Positions 1 to 8,914 of a stretch of DNA of 64,000 nucleotides are shown here, piece after piece. The notes beneath the pieces were generated by a model. It worked only from the letters and a program-made list of their open reading frames with translations, had not been told where the DNA came from and did not search any database. This stretch comes from JAJRZL01 sp964557855 (GTDB lineage: Bacteria; Zixibacteria; MSB-5A5; GN15; FEB-12), in assembly GCA_964557855.1 (NCBI GenBank), contig CAZLBP010000015.1:1-64000 (forward strand), read 5' to 3'. The translations under genes and the position numbers were made by a program. Each line of letters starts with the position of its first letter. Within the stretch, counting starts at the first letter, position 1.

Positions 1-2
1 GT

Positions 3-209
3 CAAGATAATTCCTTCAAAAAATACGAAATACTATTGAGAGTAGTAATAATATTTGACAAGCAGGTTAGAGTCCGTGCAGTCATTTCAGATGGGTTCCT
101 GCGATCATTGTCGTGCCTCGATATCAGCGTTATGGGAGCTCTCGATATTGGAACCGAGCCTGATGTTACTTCGATAGTCAATCTATTGTTTTACGTCGGG
201 GAAGAGTAG
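3..209 (+). CDS. Possible C-terminal fragment of a dockerin-like protein, cut by window start
   Basis: A frame is open from base 3 to a TAG at 207-209, about 68 codons. Its last 22 residues read LDIGTEPDVTSIVNLLFYVG then EE. This resembles one half of the dockerin module found elsewhere in the window (GxGPDVADLxYLVDYLFxGG), with about three residues missing in the helix. The upstream part is AT-rich and resembles nothing I know. It could be the end of a real gene, a decayed remnant or chance. The 200 bases after it up to the next gene hold nothing I can support. Confidence 0.22.
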   Translation, partial: QDNSFKKYEILLRVVIIFDKQVRVRAVISDGFLRSLSCLDISVMGALDIGTEPDVTSIVNLLFYVGEE

Positions 210-423
210 GGCCCGGGTTATGTGAAGAAATTCACAAGATACGCTTAAACAGTGGATTCAAAGAGTCTGTAATATATGTGCCGGAATGTGCAATAATGTG
301 AATTGTTTCACAAGCGCACTAGCCGAGGGAGTATCTGGATTTAAGGGCGAGGAGTCAATAATTGTGAAAACAATCACAAAGTTTGACATCGGCTACGGCC
401 GGGATACGATCTATCTGAAGTTG

Positions 424-1758
424 CTAGGGAGTCCCTTTGGCTCGGTATTTCTCGTACAGCTCTCTGTGTTTGTTGTTGAGGTCGACCTCGCGTCCTTCGA
501 TGAATTCGAGTTGCACCCGATGAGTCAGATGATCGAAGAGGTCACCATCGGACACGACCAGCGTCGCTTTTTTGCCGACCTCAAGCGAACCGAGCACCGA
601 ATCGACGCCCAGGATTTCGGCCGGGGAGAGAGTGACCGATCTGACGGCGACTTCGGGGGGCAGACCGAACGCCACAGCTTGAGCGACCTGGAAGGGCAAG
701 TTGCGGGCTCCCCATGAAGCGAAACCCATCGAAATACAGAAATCCACACCGGCGTCATGCAGCAGCCGGGGCAGTTTGAAGGCCAGCTCGTAACCGTCGT
801 CCTCTCGACCCGGCATACGGTGCAAGGTGGCGATAACAACGGGTATGTCGTTATCTCTGAGAAGATCCGGCGCTTTCCAGGCATCAAGGCCGCCGACCAG
901 GACCATTTTGAAATTGTGTTTCCTGGCGAAGGCTACCGCCTCCTGGATCTGCCGGAGATCATCGGCATGTATGAATACCGGCAGTTCTCCGGAAAAGACC
1001 GGCAGCATGGCTTCCCATCTAAGGTCCACTTCAGTCGTCTGGTCAGCTTCTTTGGCATCGGCGTAGGTTCGAGCCCGGGTGAATATATAGTCGAGTTTCT
1101 TTCGACCTTCTTTCATCTTTCGGCGCTGTTCTTCCTCAGATTCTTCCATCCACCAAGCTCTAACCAGTCTGGCACGCGGCCAGTTGATGTGCAGGCCGAC
1201 GATCAGTTTTTCGGCCGCGTCTTCTACCGTCCAGCCGTCGAGATTGAAGAGGGAAGATCGGCCCATGATGAGGTTGCCGGACGGGACGACATTAGCGGTG
1301 GTGATTCCGTTTGAGCGTACGGTCGGGATAATCTCCGAGTCGGGGTTGTAGGCGACATAGGCCTTGACTTCAGAGTTTCTGGCCCCGACTTCTTGATAAT
1401 CGTTGGTTGCTCTGACCTCGCCGATCTCGGTCAGTCCGATGCGGCTGGTGGCGGCGATCAGGCCGGGATAGACATTTTTGCCCGTCACATCGATGACTCT
1501 GGCGCCGACCGGGGGCTGCAGGTTCTGCTCGATTCGAGTGATACGACCGTTTTCAAAAAGGAGGTCGGTGCCGGTTAAAACACCTTGAGTGACGGTGTAC
1601 AGATCACCCCCGCGAAGCAATATCGGCTGAGATTGCTCATTTCCCGGGATGTAGTCATGAGCCTGAATGACAGAGTAGAATGGCGCCAGACAGAGCGTCA
1701 ACGCCAAGATCTGGAAAACAAAAATCTGTGCTGTCAACGTTTGGCGAAAACCGCTCAT
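424..1758 (-). CDS. Amidohydrolase-fold protein with degenerate metal site, exported
   Basis: This 444-residue protein belongs to the imidazolonepropionase-like amidohydrolase group. An N-terminal hydrophobic segment (about residues 10-32) suggests export. The composite beta-sandwich edge (GGDLYTVTQGVLTGTDLLF) and the C-terminal LGSLEVGKKATLVVSDGDLF signature are clear. After VTGKNVYPGL the family normally has an HxH pair; here the sequence is IAATSRIGL with no His, and the late catalytic Asp region reads VDFCISMGF. A metal-dependent hydrolase mechanism is therefore doubtful. The start codon overlaps the stop of the upstream gene (ATGA, 1755-1758), so the two are translationally coupled. It may be a structural or binding partner of the longer protein. 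Confidence 0.85.
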   Translation of the reverse strand: MSGFRQTLTAQIFVFQILALTLCLAPFYSVIQAHDYIPGNEQSQPILLRGGDLYTVTQGVLTGTDLLFENGRITRIEQNLQPPVGARVIDVTGKNVYPGLIAATSRIGLTEIGEVRATNDYQEVGARNSEVKAYVAYNPDSEIIPTVRSNGITTANVVPSGNLIMGRSSLFNLDGWTVEDAAEKLIVGLHINWPRARLVRAWWMEESEEEQRRKMKEGRKKLDYIFTRARTYADAKEADQTTEVDLRWEAMLPVFSGELPVFIHADDLRQIQEAVAFARKHNFKMVLVGGLDAWKAPDLLRDNDIPVVIATLHRMPGREDDGYELAFKLPRLLHDAGVDFCISMGFASWGARNLPFQVAQAVAFGLPPEVAVRSVTLSPAEILGVDSVLGSLEVGKKATLVVSDGDLFDHLTHRVQLEFIEGREVDLNNKHRELYEKYRAKGTP

Positions 1759-4700
1759 CTGTGACTCCTTTGTTCAGAACTCTGGTAATCTTGTGATTTG
1801 CCCTGAGCGCTCTCGCCATTTGGCGAATGGCGGCCTTTATTCTTGTCATCTTTTCCTGAAGAGCCTGTAGCCAGCACCTTCTGGATCAAGGCTTGCTTTT
1901 CCTGTTGCAGCAGCCGGCGCAGCTCCTTATCCCGTTCTATATCGAAGTACTTTTTGCCTTCAATCCAGGTTTGCTCCGGGACGGCATATACGGATAAGGG
2001 ATTGTTATTCCAAATCACGAAATCGGCGTCCTTGCCCGCCTTTATGCTGCCGATCCGGTCCTGCACCTTGAGTTGAATCGCCGGGTTAATCGTTACCATC
2101 TTGAGCGCATCTTCCTGAGAGACATCTCCGTACATGACGGTCTTAGCGGCTTCCTGGTTGAGGCGTCGGGCGAGTTCGCGGCTGTCCGATTTGATTGAAG
2201 TGAGCACGCCTCGTTCGGTCAGAAGGGCCGCACAATAGGGGATGGCGTCGTATACCTCGAACTTGTACGCCCACCAGTCGGAGAACACGGCCGCCATCGT
2301 GCCGTACCGGGCCAGCTCATCGGCTATTTTGTAAGCCTCCAGTGCGTGTTCAAATGTCGTAATTCGGAAGCCGAAGTCGTCAGCCAGTTGCATGAGCATG
2401 AGCATCTCTGATTGGTGATAGGCATGACAATGGACAAACATTTCCGAATTGAGGATGTCTACCAAGGCCTCCAGTTGCAGGTCTCTTCGAGGAGGAACTG
2501 TACGATCCCTGGTCTTCTTATCGAGTTGTTCGTACTCCTGCCATTTCTGTTCATATTCTCTGGCGGCCTGAAAAGCATCGCGGATTATGGCCTCGACGCC
2601 CATCCGAGTTTGTGGATAGCGGACGGTATACTGCTCACCCCAATTGCTCTGCTTGACGTTTTCTCCGAGTGCGAATTTGATGGTGGCGGGAGTTCCTTCA
2701 AGAATCATATCTTGTGCGGAGGATCCCCAGCGAAACTTAACCACGACAATCTGTCCGCCGATGGGATTAGCCGAACCGTGCAGCAGATGAGACGTTGTTG
2801 CGCCGCCGGCCAGTTGGCGGTAAATCTCGATATCGTCCGAATCGATTATATCTTCGATACGCACTTCAGACGTTACCGCGTGGGTACCCTCGTTTACGTT
2901 GCCGGAGATGGCGATATGGGAGTGTTCGTCGATTATACCGGGTGTGACGTGTTTCCCGGTGGCATCAATGATAACAATCCCCTCGGGGGCAGCGAGGTTC
3001 GATCCGATTTTTTCGAAACGGCCATTTTGAATAAGTATGTCATGGTTTTCCAGGATGCCTTCCGGCTCGGATGTCCAGACGGCTGCGTTTTTGATCAGAA
3101 CGTCTTGCGGCTTGGGTAACTCTTTGAATCCGAACGCCTTATTCGGGAAGGTACGGTTGGCGAGCAACGAGTCTGCGGTCTCGGGCTTAGATTCTTCAGA
3201 ATCGGTGTCCGGGACAAAAGGCTGTGTCAACGTGGCGGTCCATTCAACTTGTTTGCCGTCGGGCAGAACCGCGTAGCCTGCCAACGTGTCGCCCGTTTTG
3301 CGCCCTGAGAAGCGAGTCATGCCTTCAATCGCTCCCGAATCCAACTCGACAATGAAATGCAGATTATCTTCATCTACATCGAGATTGGTCATTCGGATGC
3401 TGTCAGCAGCGATAATGAACTTTCCCGAGGGCTGGGAGCGCTTGCCCGTAATTGACAGTTGGGCTCGAAGATCATCAAAGATAAGAGAGTATGTTCCCCT
3501 GATATCCTCTCCGGGAAATGGTTCCAGCTTGTATCGTTTGCCGCGGATCCAGACTTCATCAACGTGTGTGGAATCATCGAACAGATCACCGTCGCAAACG
3601 ACGAAGTTGGCCATGTTTCCCTCTTTTATCGATCCGCACAAGTCTTGAATTCCGCAAAAGCCGGCCGGAATAGTGGTGAGTGCAGCCAATGCGGTCTCCT
3701 TGTCCAGTCCTCGATTCACGGCCTCACATATGTTCTTCAGATAATCGGATTTCTTCTTTAACCCGTGTGTTGTGAAGGCGAAGGGGATGTTCTGCTGGGT
3801 CAGGATGGCCGGATTGGAGGGAGCTGTTTCCCAGTGTCGGAGTTCCGCCAGTGTTACGTCAAGTTCATCTTCCGGGGTCTTCACTTGAGGAGCATCCGGA
3901 TAGTTCACCGGTAGTATTATGCTGGGGTTTATAGCCGTGATTTGCTCGATGCGCGCGTATTCGCGGTTACTGCCGAGATGAACAAACGAGCACTTGAATT
4001 CTTCAGCGATGTTGCCGGCTCGCAAAAATGAGAGCTCATCAGCTGTTTCAAAGATGATAGTCTCGTCTCGAGCATCGGCCAGAGCCATCAAATCAGAGTT
4101 AAATTCCGGCAACTTCTGGGCCGGGTTGAGTTGGAACGCGCGACGGGCTGCCGTATACCATTCGGCATCCAGTAAGCTCTGACGGATAAGTGCGATGGCG
4201 CCCATTAAGGAAGATGGATACTCCTGCCGGGAGGAGCCTTTGTCGAACGAAGCGAAATGATGCGAGTATGGTCTGATAATCAGGTGGTTGGGCAGGTCAG
4301 AATCCAGCGAAACAACACTTGATCTTCCACGCCAGATACCGTCCAAACGTGCTGTTTGGACGACGGTGATGCCCTGATTGATAAACTCCCGGGCAGCGTT
4401 TGAATCCGGTTGGAAATGGTCGCTCCAGTTTTGATCGGCGTGGATGGCCTCGTTCCAGGCGCTTCCGCCCACGCGTTCGGTCTCGTACTGGGGCCTGCGA
4501 CTCTCAGGGCGATCCGATTTCTTTGCCTCCGGGAGTCCGTAATCCGTGTAAGGATCGATGAAACCCGGATAAATCGTCATTCCGGTGAAGTCGATTATTC
4601 TGGCGCCGGTGGGAACCACCGGGCTAAAGTCATCGCTCACCACCTTCTGGATAATACCGTTCCGAATGATTATCGCGCCCGGTATGACGTCTCCCGGTGA

Positions 4701-4835
4701 TACAACTACCTTCGCGTTGACTAGGGCTACAGTCGTGGGAGTTTTTTCGCGTATGCCCAGTTCGGGTGTTGTCTGAGATGACGCGGAGATTGCCATCAAC
4801 AGTACCGTACAGCATAACAGTACAAGACTTCTCAT
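1755..4835 (-). CDS. Tandem amidohydrolase-family protein, exported
   Basis: The ATG at 4835 is chosen because it begins a clean signal peptide (MRSLVLLCCTVLLMAISASS) about 8 bases after GGCAGG; the frame stays open 108 codons further upstream. The 1026-residue product has two amidohydrolase folds. The first (about residues 25-450) has PGFIDPYTDYG where HxH is expected, so it looks inactive. A beta-rich linker of about 120 residues follows. The second fold (about 570-990) has the full set: DEHSHIA (HxH), VHCHAYH, FEHAL and an Asp in IKSDS. This second domain is the likely metallohydrolase; the substrate is unknown, with a cyclic amide or dipeptide plausible for imidazolonepropionase/prolidase-like relatives. 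The tail is charged and low-complexity. Confidence 0.85.
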   Translation of the reverse strand: MRSLVLLCCTVLLMAISASSQTTPELGIREKTPTTVALVNAKVVVSPGDVIPGAIIIRNGIIQKVVSDDFSPVVPTGARIIDFTGMTIYPGFIDPYTDYGLPEAKKSDRPESRRPQYETERVGGSAWNEAIHADQNWSDHFQPDSNAAREFINQGITVVQTARLDGIWRGRSSVVSLDSDLPNHLIIRPYSHHFASFDKGSSRQEYPSSLMGAIALIRQSLLDAEWYTAARRAFQLNPAQKLPEFNSDLMALADARDETIIFETADELSFLRAGNIAEEFKCSFVHLGSNREYARIEQITAINPSIILPVNYPDAPQVKTPEDELDVTLAELRHWETAPSNPAILTQQNIPFAFTTHGLKKKSDYLKNICEAVNRGLDKETALAALTTIPAGFCGIQDLCGSIKEGNMANFVVCDGDLFDDSTHVDEVWIRGKRYKLEPFPGEDIRGTYSLIFDDLRAQLSITGKRSQPSGKFIIAADSIRMTNLDVDEDNLHFIVELDSGAIEGMTRFSGRKTGDTLAGYAVLPDGKQVEWTATLTQPFVPDTDSEESKPETADSLLANRTFPNKAFGFKELPKPQDVLIKNAAVWTSEPEGILENHDILIQNGRFEKIGSNLAAPEGIVIIDATGKHVTPGIIDEHSHIAISGNVNEGTHAVTSEVRIEDIIDSDDIEIYRQLAGGATTSHLLHGSANPIGGQIVVVKFRWGSSAQDMILEGTPATIKFALGENVKQSNWGEQYTVRYPQTRMGVEAIIRDAFQAAREYEQKWQEYEQLDKKTRDRTVPPRRDLQLEALVDILNSEMFVHCHAYHQSEMLMLMQLADDFGFRITTFEHALEAYKIADELARYGTMAAVFSDWWAYKFEVYDAIPYCAALLTERGVLTSIKSDSRELARRLNQEAAKTVMYGDVSQEDALKMVTINPAIQLKVQDRIGSIKAGKDADFVIWNNNPLSVYAVPEQTWIEGKKYFDIERDKELRRLLQQEKQALIQKVLATGSSGKDDKNKGRHSPNGESAQGKSQDYQSSEQRSHR

Positions 4836-5004
4836 AAGTTCAAACCTGCCGGGAATTTGGTGTCGGGAAAGCCTGGTATCGACACGAAGATTGTCCTGTG
4901 TTTGAAACCGGTCAAACCGGTTACATTCGTTCACGGGACTATGTAAGATAAAAAATACCGACAAGTCAAGTATTTTGCGGGGAATGGTTGAGACTTGGAC
5001 ACAA

Positions 5005-5032
5005 ATAAAAAGCCCGTCTCGGCGACGGGCTT
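5005..5032 (-). terminator. Intrinsic terminator of the small gene at 5062-5352
   Basis: The stem AAGCCCGTC/GACGGGCTT (5010-5018 with 5024-5032) has a 5-base loop. On the minus strand it is followed by a T-rich run (5005-5011). It lies 30 bases beyond the stop of the 96-residue gene. Confidence 0.85.
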
Positions 5033-5061
5033 CAAGAGGGGGATGTGTGAATGGGTCAACT

Positions 5062-5352
5062 TTAGAAGTTAACGGCAAAATCCCAATTGGAGCAGATTTC
5101 ACGAGCTTTGCCGACGGGCAGCCAGGGATCGTCGGAGACTTTCGTGACAAAGCAATCATCGTTACCGCAGATGTTCATGAACGGGCTGTGACCCGGGGCC
5201 AGCATGTCCGGCGGAATCCGATAGAGCCAGCCGGTAGTATGGACGTAGTAGGTGCCCGGTTCGGAGATGTCGTTGAAGCTTACGGTGATTGTCTTGCGGC
5301 CGTAGTTGCGCGGCTCAGACTGGGTAAATCCGGTGGTACGCTTCGTCGTCAT
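5062..5352 (-). CDS. Small hypothetical protein (96 aa)
   Basis: I do not recognise this protein. A strong Shine-Dalgarno (AAGGAGAAG) lies just before the ATG and a strong intrinsic terminator follows, so it is very probably a separately expressed gene. The sequence is soluble-looking with no signal peptide. It has three Cys (NICGNDDC and EIC) and an aromatic segment TYYVHTTGWLYRIPPDM. The ICGNDDC pair and later Cys could bind metal, but that is speculation. The gene stands alone between the amidohydrolase operon and the SBBP protein gene. Confidence 0.7.
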   Translation of the reverse strand: MTTKRTTGFTQSEPRNYGRKTITVSFNDISEPGTYYVHTTGWLYRIPPDMLAPGHSPFMNICGNDDCFVTKVSDDPWLPVGKAREICSNWDFAVNF

Positions 5353-5521
5353 GGATTTCTTCTCCTTGCTTTGACTGTTGATACTTGAAATCTGGGTTGG
5401 TCACTACCTGCATCGCAACCCGTGCTCACAGTAGATATCGGATTTGGGCTGGATAACTTTAGTCTATTTATCGCAGGTCATTCATCAACTGAAAGAACAT
5501 GGACGAGATGCGCCTGGTCAC

Positions 5522-5566
5522 GTCCGCCTGCGGCAGACAAGACCTGCGGCAACCGGCAGGCTGGAC
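5522..5566. repeat. Imperfect palindrome, REP-like
   Basis: GTCCGCCTGC (5522-5531) is complementary, with one bulge, to GCAGGCTGGAC (5556-5566). The loop contains a second CCTGCGG/CCGGCAGG possibility. It sits in the 279-base gap between two minus-strand genes and resembles the palindromic intergenic units seen at 20589 and 51744, which also use CAGG/CCTG arms. Confidence 0.4.
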
Positions 5567-5631
5567 TTCGTCAACACTCCTTATAGGTCTGCAGTTGTTT
5601 CGAGAATTCCAGGATGATCGGGGATGAATCG

Positions 5632-8600
5632 TCAAGGGCAGTCAGCGGGAGGAGGGCCGCCCTTAAAGAGATAGTCTACAAGCCAGGTCAGATCCGGTAT
5701 CAGTATTTCCTCACCGGCATCACCGTCGATGTTGGCCTCTTCGAGACAGGAAGGCTCCTCGCCGCCTTTGAAAAGATAGTCGACCAGGTACGTGAGGTCA
5801 GCCACCGTAATTTCGTCGAGCGAATCGGCATCAACATTGCCCCGGATGGGATCCACGCAGCAGCCCATATCGCAGGCGTCACCGACGCCGTTACTGTCGG
5901 CGTCTTCCTGACCGGGGTTGAAAGCAAAGGGGCAGTTGTCATCGGGGCATGTATTATAAGGAAATCCGGGGTTCCCGAAGCCGTCACCGTCGGTATCCGT
6001 GCAGGTGTCACAGGAATCTCCGACCGCGTCATTATCTCTGTCATCCTGGGCCGGGTTGAATGTGGTGATACAGTTGTCGCAAGAGTCTCCCACGGCATCA
6101 GCATCGCTATCTGTCTGGTCCACGTTGGCAATTGACGGGCAGTTGTCGCAGCTGTCCGGATGCGTGTCAGAGTCGAAATCAGCGTTGTCGTCGAAGCCCG
6201 GGCACAGATCACAACCGTCCGGATTACCGTCACCATCGGTGTCGAGACTGTCATCGAAACCCGCGCAAATATCACATCCGTCGGGAACACCGTCACCGTC
6301 GGTGTCGGTATTGTCGTCAAATCCCGGACATATGTCGCAGGAATCACCCACGCCGTCCAGGTCACTGTCTATCTGTAGCGAGTTGAAGATGTCCGGGCAG
6401 TTGTCCTCGGGGCATTCGTTTTCCGGGAATCCCGGGTCACCGTAACCGTCGAGATCGCTGTCTATGCAGATGAAGGAATCAATAGCCAGTTTGCTCAGAA
6501 AGAGATCGAACAGACCGGCGTTCTGATTCTGAATCGGTCTTACTTTCGGGAACAGAGATGTACCGGTGTATCCGCCGACGTATGCGTTTTCACCGGTATC
6601 GGCGGCAATAGCGTAGCCGAATTCGTATCCTATCGATCCAAGAAAAGTGCTGTACACCAGCGAATCCCCGGCTTCGGCGAGACAGGTTATGATGACATCG
6701 GTGGCAGTATTGAATGTGCTGTCATAGGCCATGAAGGTGGGGTAGCCTGGAGATTCGGTATTGCCCGTGATGTAAGCTTTGCCGTACTGATCAACGCTGA
6801 TTGCCGCACCCGATTCGTCGTCGCTGCCACCCAGGAACGTGCTGTACAGCAAATCATCACCGTCAACGTTCAGCTTGAATACGATGACGTCTATGCCGCC
6901 GTTGTACTGGTTGTCGAACGCGTTTATGACCGGGAACGTACTAGAAAGCGTATATCCGGTAACATAGGCGTTTTCGAGAGTATCCAGATCGACCGCCAGG
7001 CCGGCCTCGTCGCCACTGGCTCCGACAAAAGTACTGTAAACAAGGGCGTCGCCGGCAGAATTGAATTTGGTCACGAAGCAGTCACCGGTGGCCGTGCCGC
7101 CGTTGAAACTCGTATCGTAGGCTGACGCTGTGGCAGGGTAATCGGATGACAACGTGTAACCCGTTACGACTGCTTCTCCAGACGGACCGACAGCAACTCC
7201 CAGGCCAGCGTCGCCATTGCCTCCCCCGAGGTAAGTGCTGTACTCCAGAGTTCCTGTGACAGTTTCCAACTTCGCCAGAAAACCGTCTTTGGTCCCGCCC
7301 AAAGCGTCATCGTAAGGAGAGGCAGACGTATTGAAGTCACTTGACTTCGTATTTCCGGTTATAAAGGCAGAGCCGGTGTAGTCGATATCTACTGCGGCGC
7401 CGACATCATTGTCGCTCCCGCCGAGGTACGTTCCAAAAAGCAGAGCGTCTCCGGTAGACGAAAGCTTGGCCAGTACGGCATCTGCGCCACCCGCATTAGC
7501 GGCTTGAATGGGATTGTTCGTTGGGAAATCAGTCGAAGTGGTGACACCGGTAATGTAAGCGTTGCCGCTAGAATCGACCTTGATGCCGAAGGCGCGGTCG
7601 TCTCCGGTGGCGCCTCCCAAATACGTGCTGTACAGCAAAGAGTCACCCCTAACGGACAGCTTGGTGACAAACATGTCATAGCCAAATGTGCCGCCTCCGT
7701 TGTACGTGCTGTCGTAGGCGCTTTCCAGAGGGAAATCGGTCGATTCCAGATAACCGGTGGCGTACAGATGGCCTTGAGTGCTGACAGCAACACCGCGACA
7801 ATATTCGTTGAGACTGCCGCCCAAGAGTGTGCTGTATTCCAGCACGGGGTCGATGACAAGCGGCAGGGAGTGATCGTAGGCGCCGGCGATCTCGAAGCCG
7901 AAAGTCGTCCCATCTATCATCTTGAATTGGGCATTGACGGGAATCTGCCGCTGGCCGTCCATCTGATAGACTATGGGCCGTGATTCGATGATCTCTCCGA
8001 AAGCAGATCCGATTACGAGATCATGGTTTGGATCGATACGAATACTCTCTATTCCGTCAAGGCGGATTTGAATGCGAGACGGATCGGCGCCCGGTTCAAG
8101 GACGAAGTCATACTCCAACCGGTTATTGTTGTTGCGATAGACCAGGTCAATACCGTCGTACATTCCTTCGTAGACGAGCTCCCGGTACACCGGCACGTTG
8201 CGATACCAGCGGCTCGGGTCATTCCCGATGAGGTAGTTGTAGGTGAAGCCGGCTGGAGATCGACCGTTCACCGAAGGATGGTTATTTGCATCCACGAAAG
8301 ATACGCGAACCAATTGGTAGTCAAGGTCTTTGGGGACGACAGTTTCCTCGTCAATGGGTGGGTGGCCGTCGTGCAGCATCGGCTCTTCGTAGTCGTGTCT
8401 GGTGAAATGATAGAAAATTTCGTTTTCCGCAAACCAGATGGTGGCCCGGTCCGCCGTCGAGCGATACTTGACGAGATGCGAGTACTGCCCGACATTCGGT
8501 ACAAAGAGCAGTGACTGTTTTTGCAGGATTTTGTGCTCCGAATACCTCGCCAAAGACTCGCCGGTCCTGACCAGCTCCGACTCTTTGGTGGCGGCTATTT

Positions 8601-8679
8601 CGCTGTCGATGAGCGAGGAGATAACGACGACAGACATCATAGCGCCGAATGCTATGACCCACAACTTAAGTTCTTTCAC
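5632..8679 (-). CDS. SBBP-repeat protein with thrombospondin type 3 repeats and dockerin-like C-terminus
   Basis: This 1015-residue exported protein starts with a hydrophobic signal (residues 5-26). Residues about 55-275 match the DUF7948-type domain that precedes SBBP repeats (LFVPNVGQYSHLVKYRS). Residues about 285-725 hold roughly eight SBBP beta-propeller repeats built on YSTYLGGxxxD-xGxAVDxxGNAYVTGYTxSxxFP. Residues about 735-930 are acidic thrombospondin type 3/calcium-binding repeats (DTDGDGVPDGCD). The last 75 residues are a doubled dockerin-like module with EF-hand-like loops. Related proteins are usually cell-surface or extracellular; the ligand is unknown. The promoter and operator are described at 8734-8768. 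Confidence 0.9.
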   Translation of the reverse strand: MKELKLWVIAFGAMMSVVVISSLIDSEIAATKESELVRTGESLARYSEHKILQKQSLLFVPNVGQYSHLVKYRSTADRATIWFAENEIFYHFTRHDYEEPMLHDGHPPIDEETVVPKDLDYQLVRVSFVDANNHPSVNGRSPAGFTYNYLIGNDPSRWYRNVPVYRELVYEGMYDGIDLVYRNNNNRLEYDFVLEPGADPSRIQIRLDGIESIRIDPNHDLVIGSAFGEIIESRPIVYQMDGQRQIPVNAQFKMIDGTTFGFEIAGAYDHSLPLVIDPVLEYSTLLGGSLNEYCRGVAVSTQGHLYATGYLESTDFPLESAYDSTYNGGGTFGYDMFVTKLSVRGDSLLYSTYLGGATGDDRAFGIKVDSSGNAYITGVTTSTDFPTNNPIQAANAGGADAVLAKLSSTGDALLFGTYLGGSDNDVGAAVDIDYTGSAFITGNTKSSDFNTSASPYDDALGGTKDGFLAKLETVTGTLEYSTYLGGGNGDAGLGVAVGPSGEAVVTGYTLSSDYPATASAYDTSFNGGTATGDCFVTKFNSAGDALVYSTFVGASGDEAGLAVDLDTLENAYVTGYTLSSTFPVINAFDNQYNGGIDVIVFKLNVDGDDLLYSTFLGGSDDESGAAISVDQYGKAYITGNTESPGYPTFMAYDSTFNTATDVIITCLAEAGDSLVYSTFLGSIGYEFGYAIAADTGENAYVGGYTGTSLFPKVRPIQNQNAGLFDLFLSKLAIDSFICIDSDLDGYGDPGFPENECPEDNCPDIFNSLQIDSDLDGVGDSCDICPGFDDNTDTDGDGVPDGCDICAGFDDSLDTDGDGNPDGCDLCPGFDDNADFDSDTHPDSCDNCPSIANVDQTDSDADAVGDSCDNCITTFNPAQDDRDNDAVGDSCDTCTDTDGDGFGNPGFPYNTCPDDNCPFAFNPGQEDADSNGVGDACDMGCCVDPIRGNVDADSLDEITVADLTYLVDYLFKGGEEPSCLEEANIDGDAGEEILIPDLTWLVDYLFKGGPPPADCP

Positions 8680-8733
8680 CCAATTCTCCGGAAGTCATTC
8701 CTTTGTGCCGCGAGAGCACCTTCCATGTATGAC

Positions 8734-8768
8734 GCTCTTAAGTTAAGAGCCCTGACGGGATTTGTCAA
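8734..8768 (-). promoter_or_regulatory. Promoter with a perfect palindrome over the -10 box
   Basis: On the minus strand TTGACA (8763-8768), a 17-base spacer and TAACTT (8740-8745) form a sigma-70-like promoter about 55 bases upstream of the SBBP gene start. GCTCTTAA and TTAAGAGC (8734-8741 and 8743-8750) form an 8+8 palindrome with one central base that covers the -10 box. This is a good position for a repressor site. Confidence 0.5.
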
Positions 8769-8858
8769 GTCAATTTCTGCCAATATATCTCACACCTAAT
8801 TCTAATTTCGACCGATACCCTTCTTTCTCCACAATTGATATGATCGGTAAGCAATAGA

Positions 8859-8908
8859 GCAGAGAGTAAGGTCTCTCTGCCCTGGTTTTGCACGTGTTCA
8901 CTGAACAC
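8859..8908 (-). terminator. Hairpin pair after the subtilase gene
   Basis: GCAGAGAG/CTCTCTGC (8859-8866 with 8873-8880) and the palindrome GTGTTCA-C-TGAACAC (8894-8908) lie within 60 bases of the subtilase stop. Only a short U-rich stretch follows on the minus strand, so termination is likely but not certain. Confidence 0.45.
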
Positions 8909-8914
8909 ATCTAT

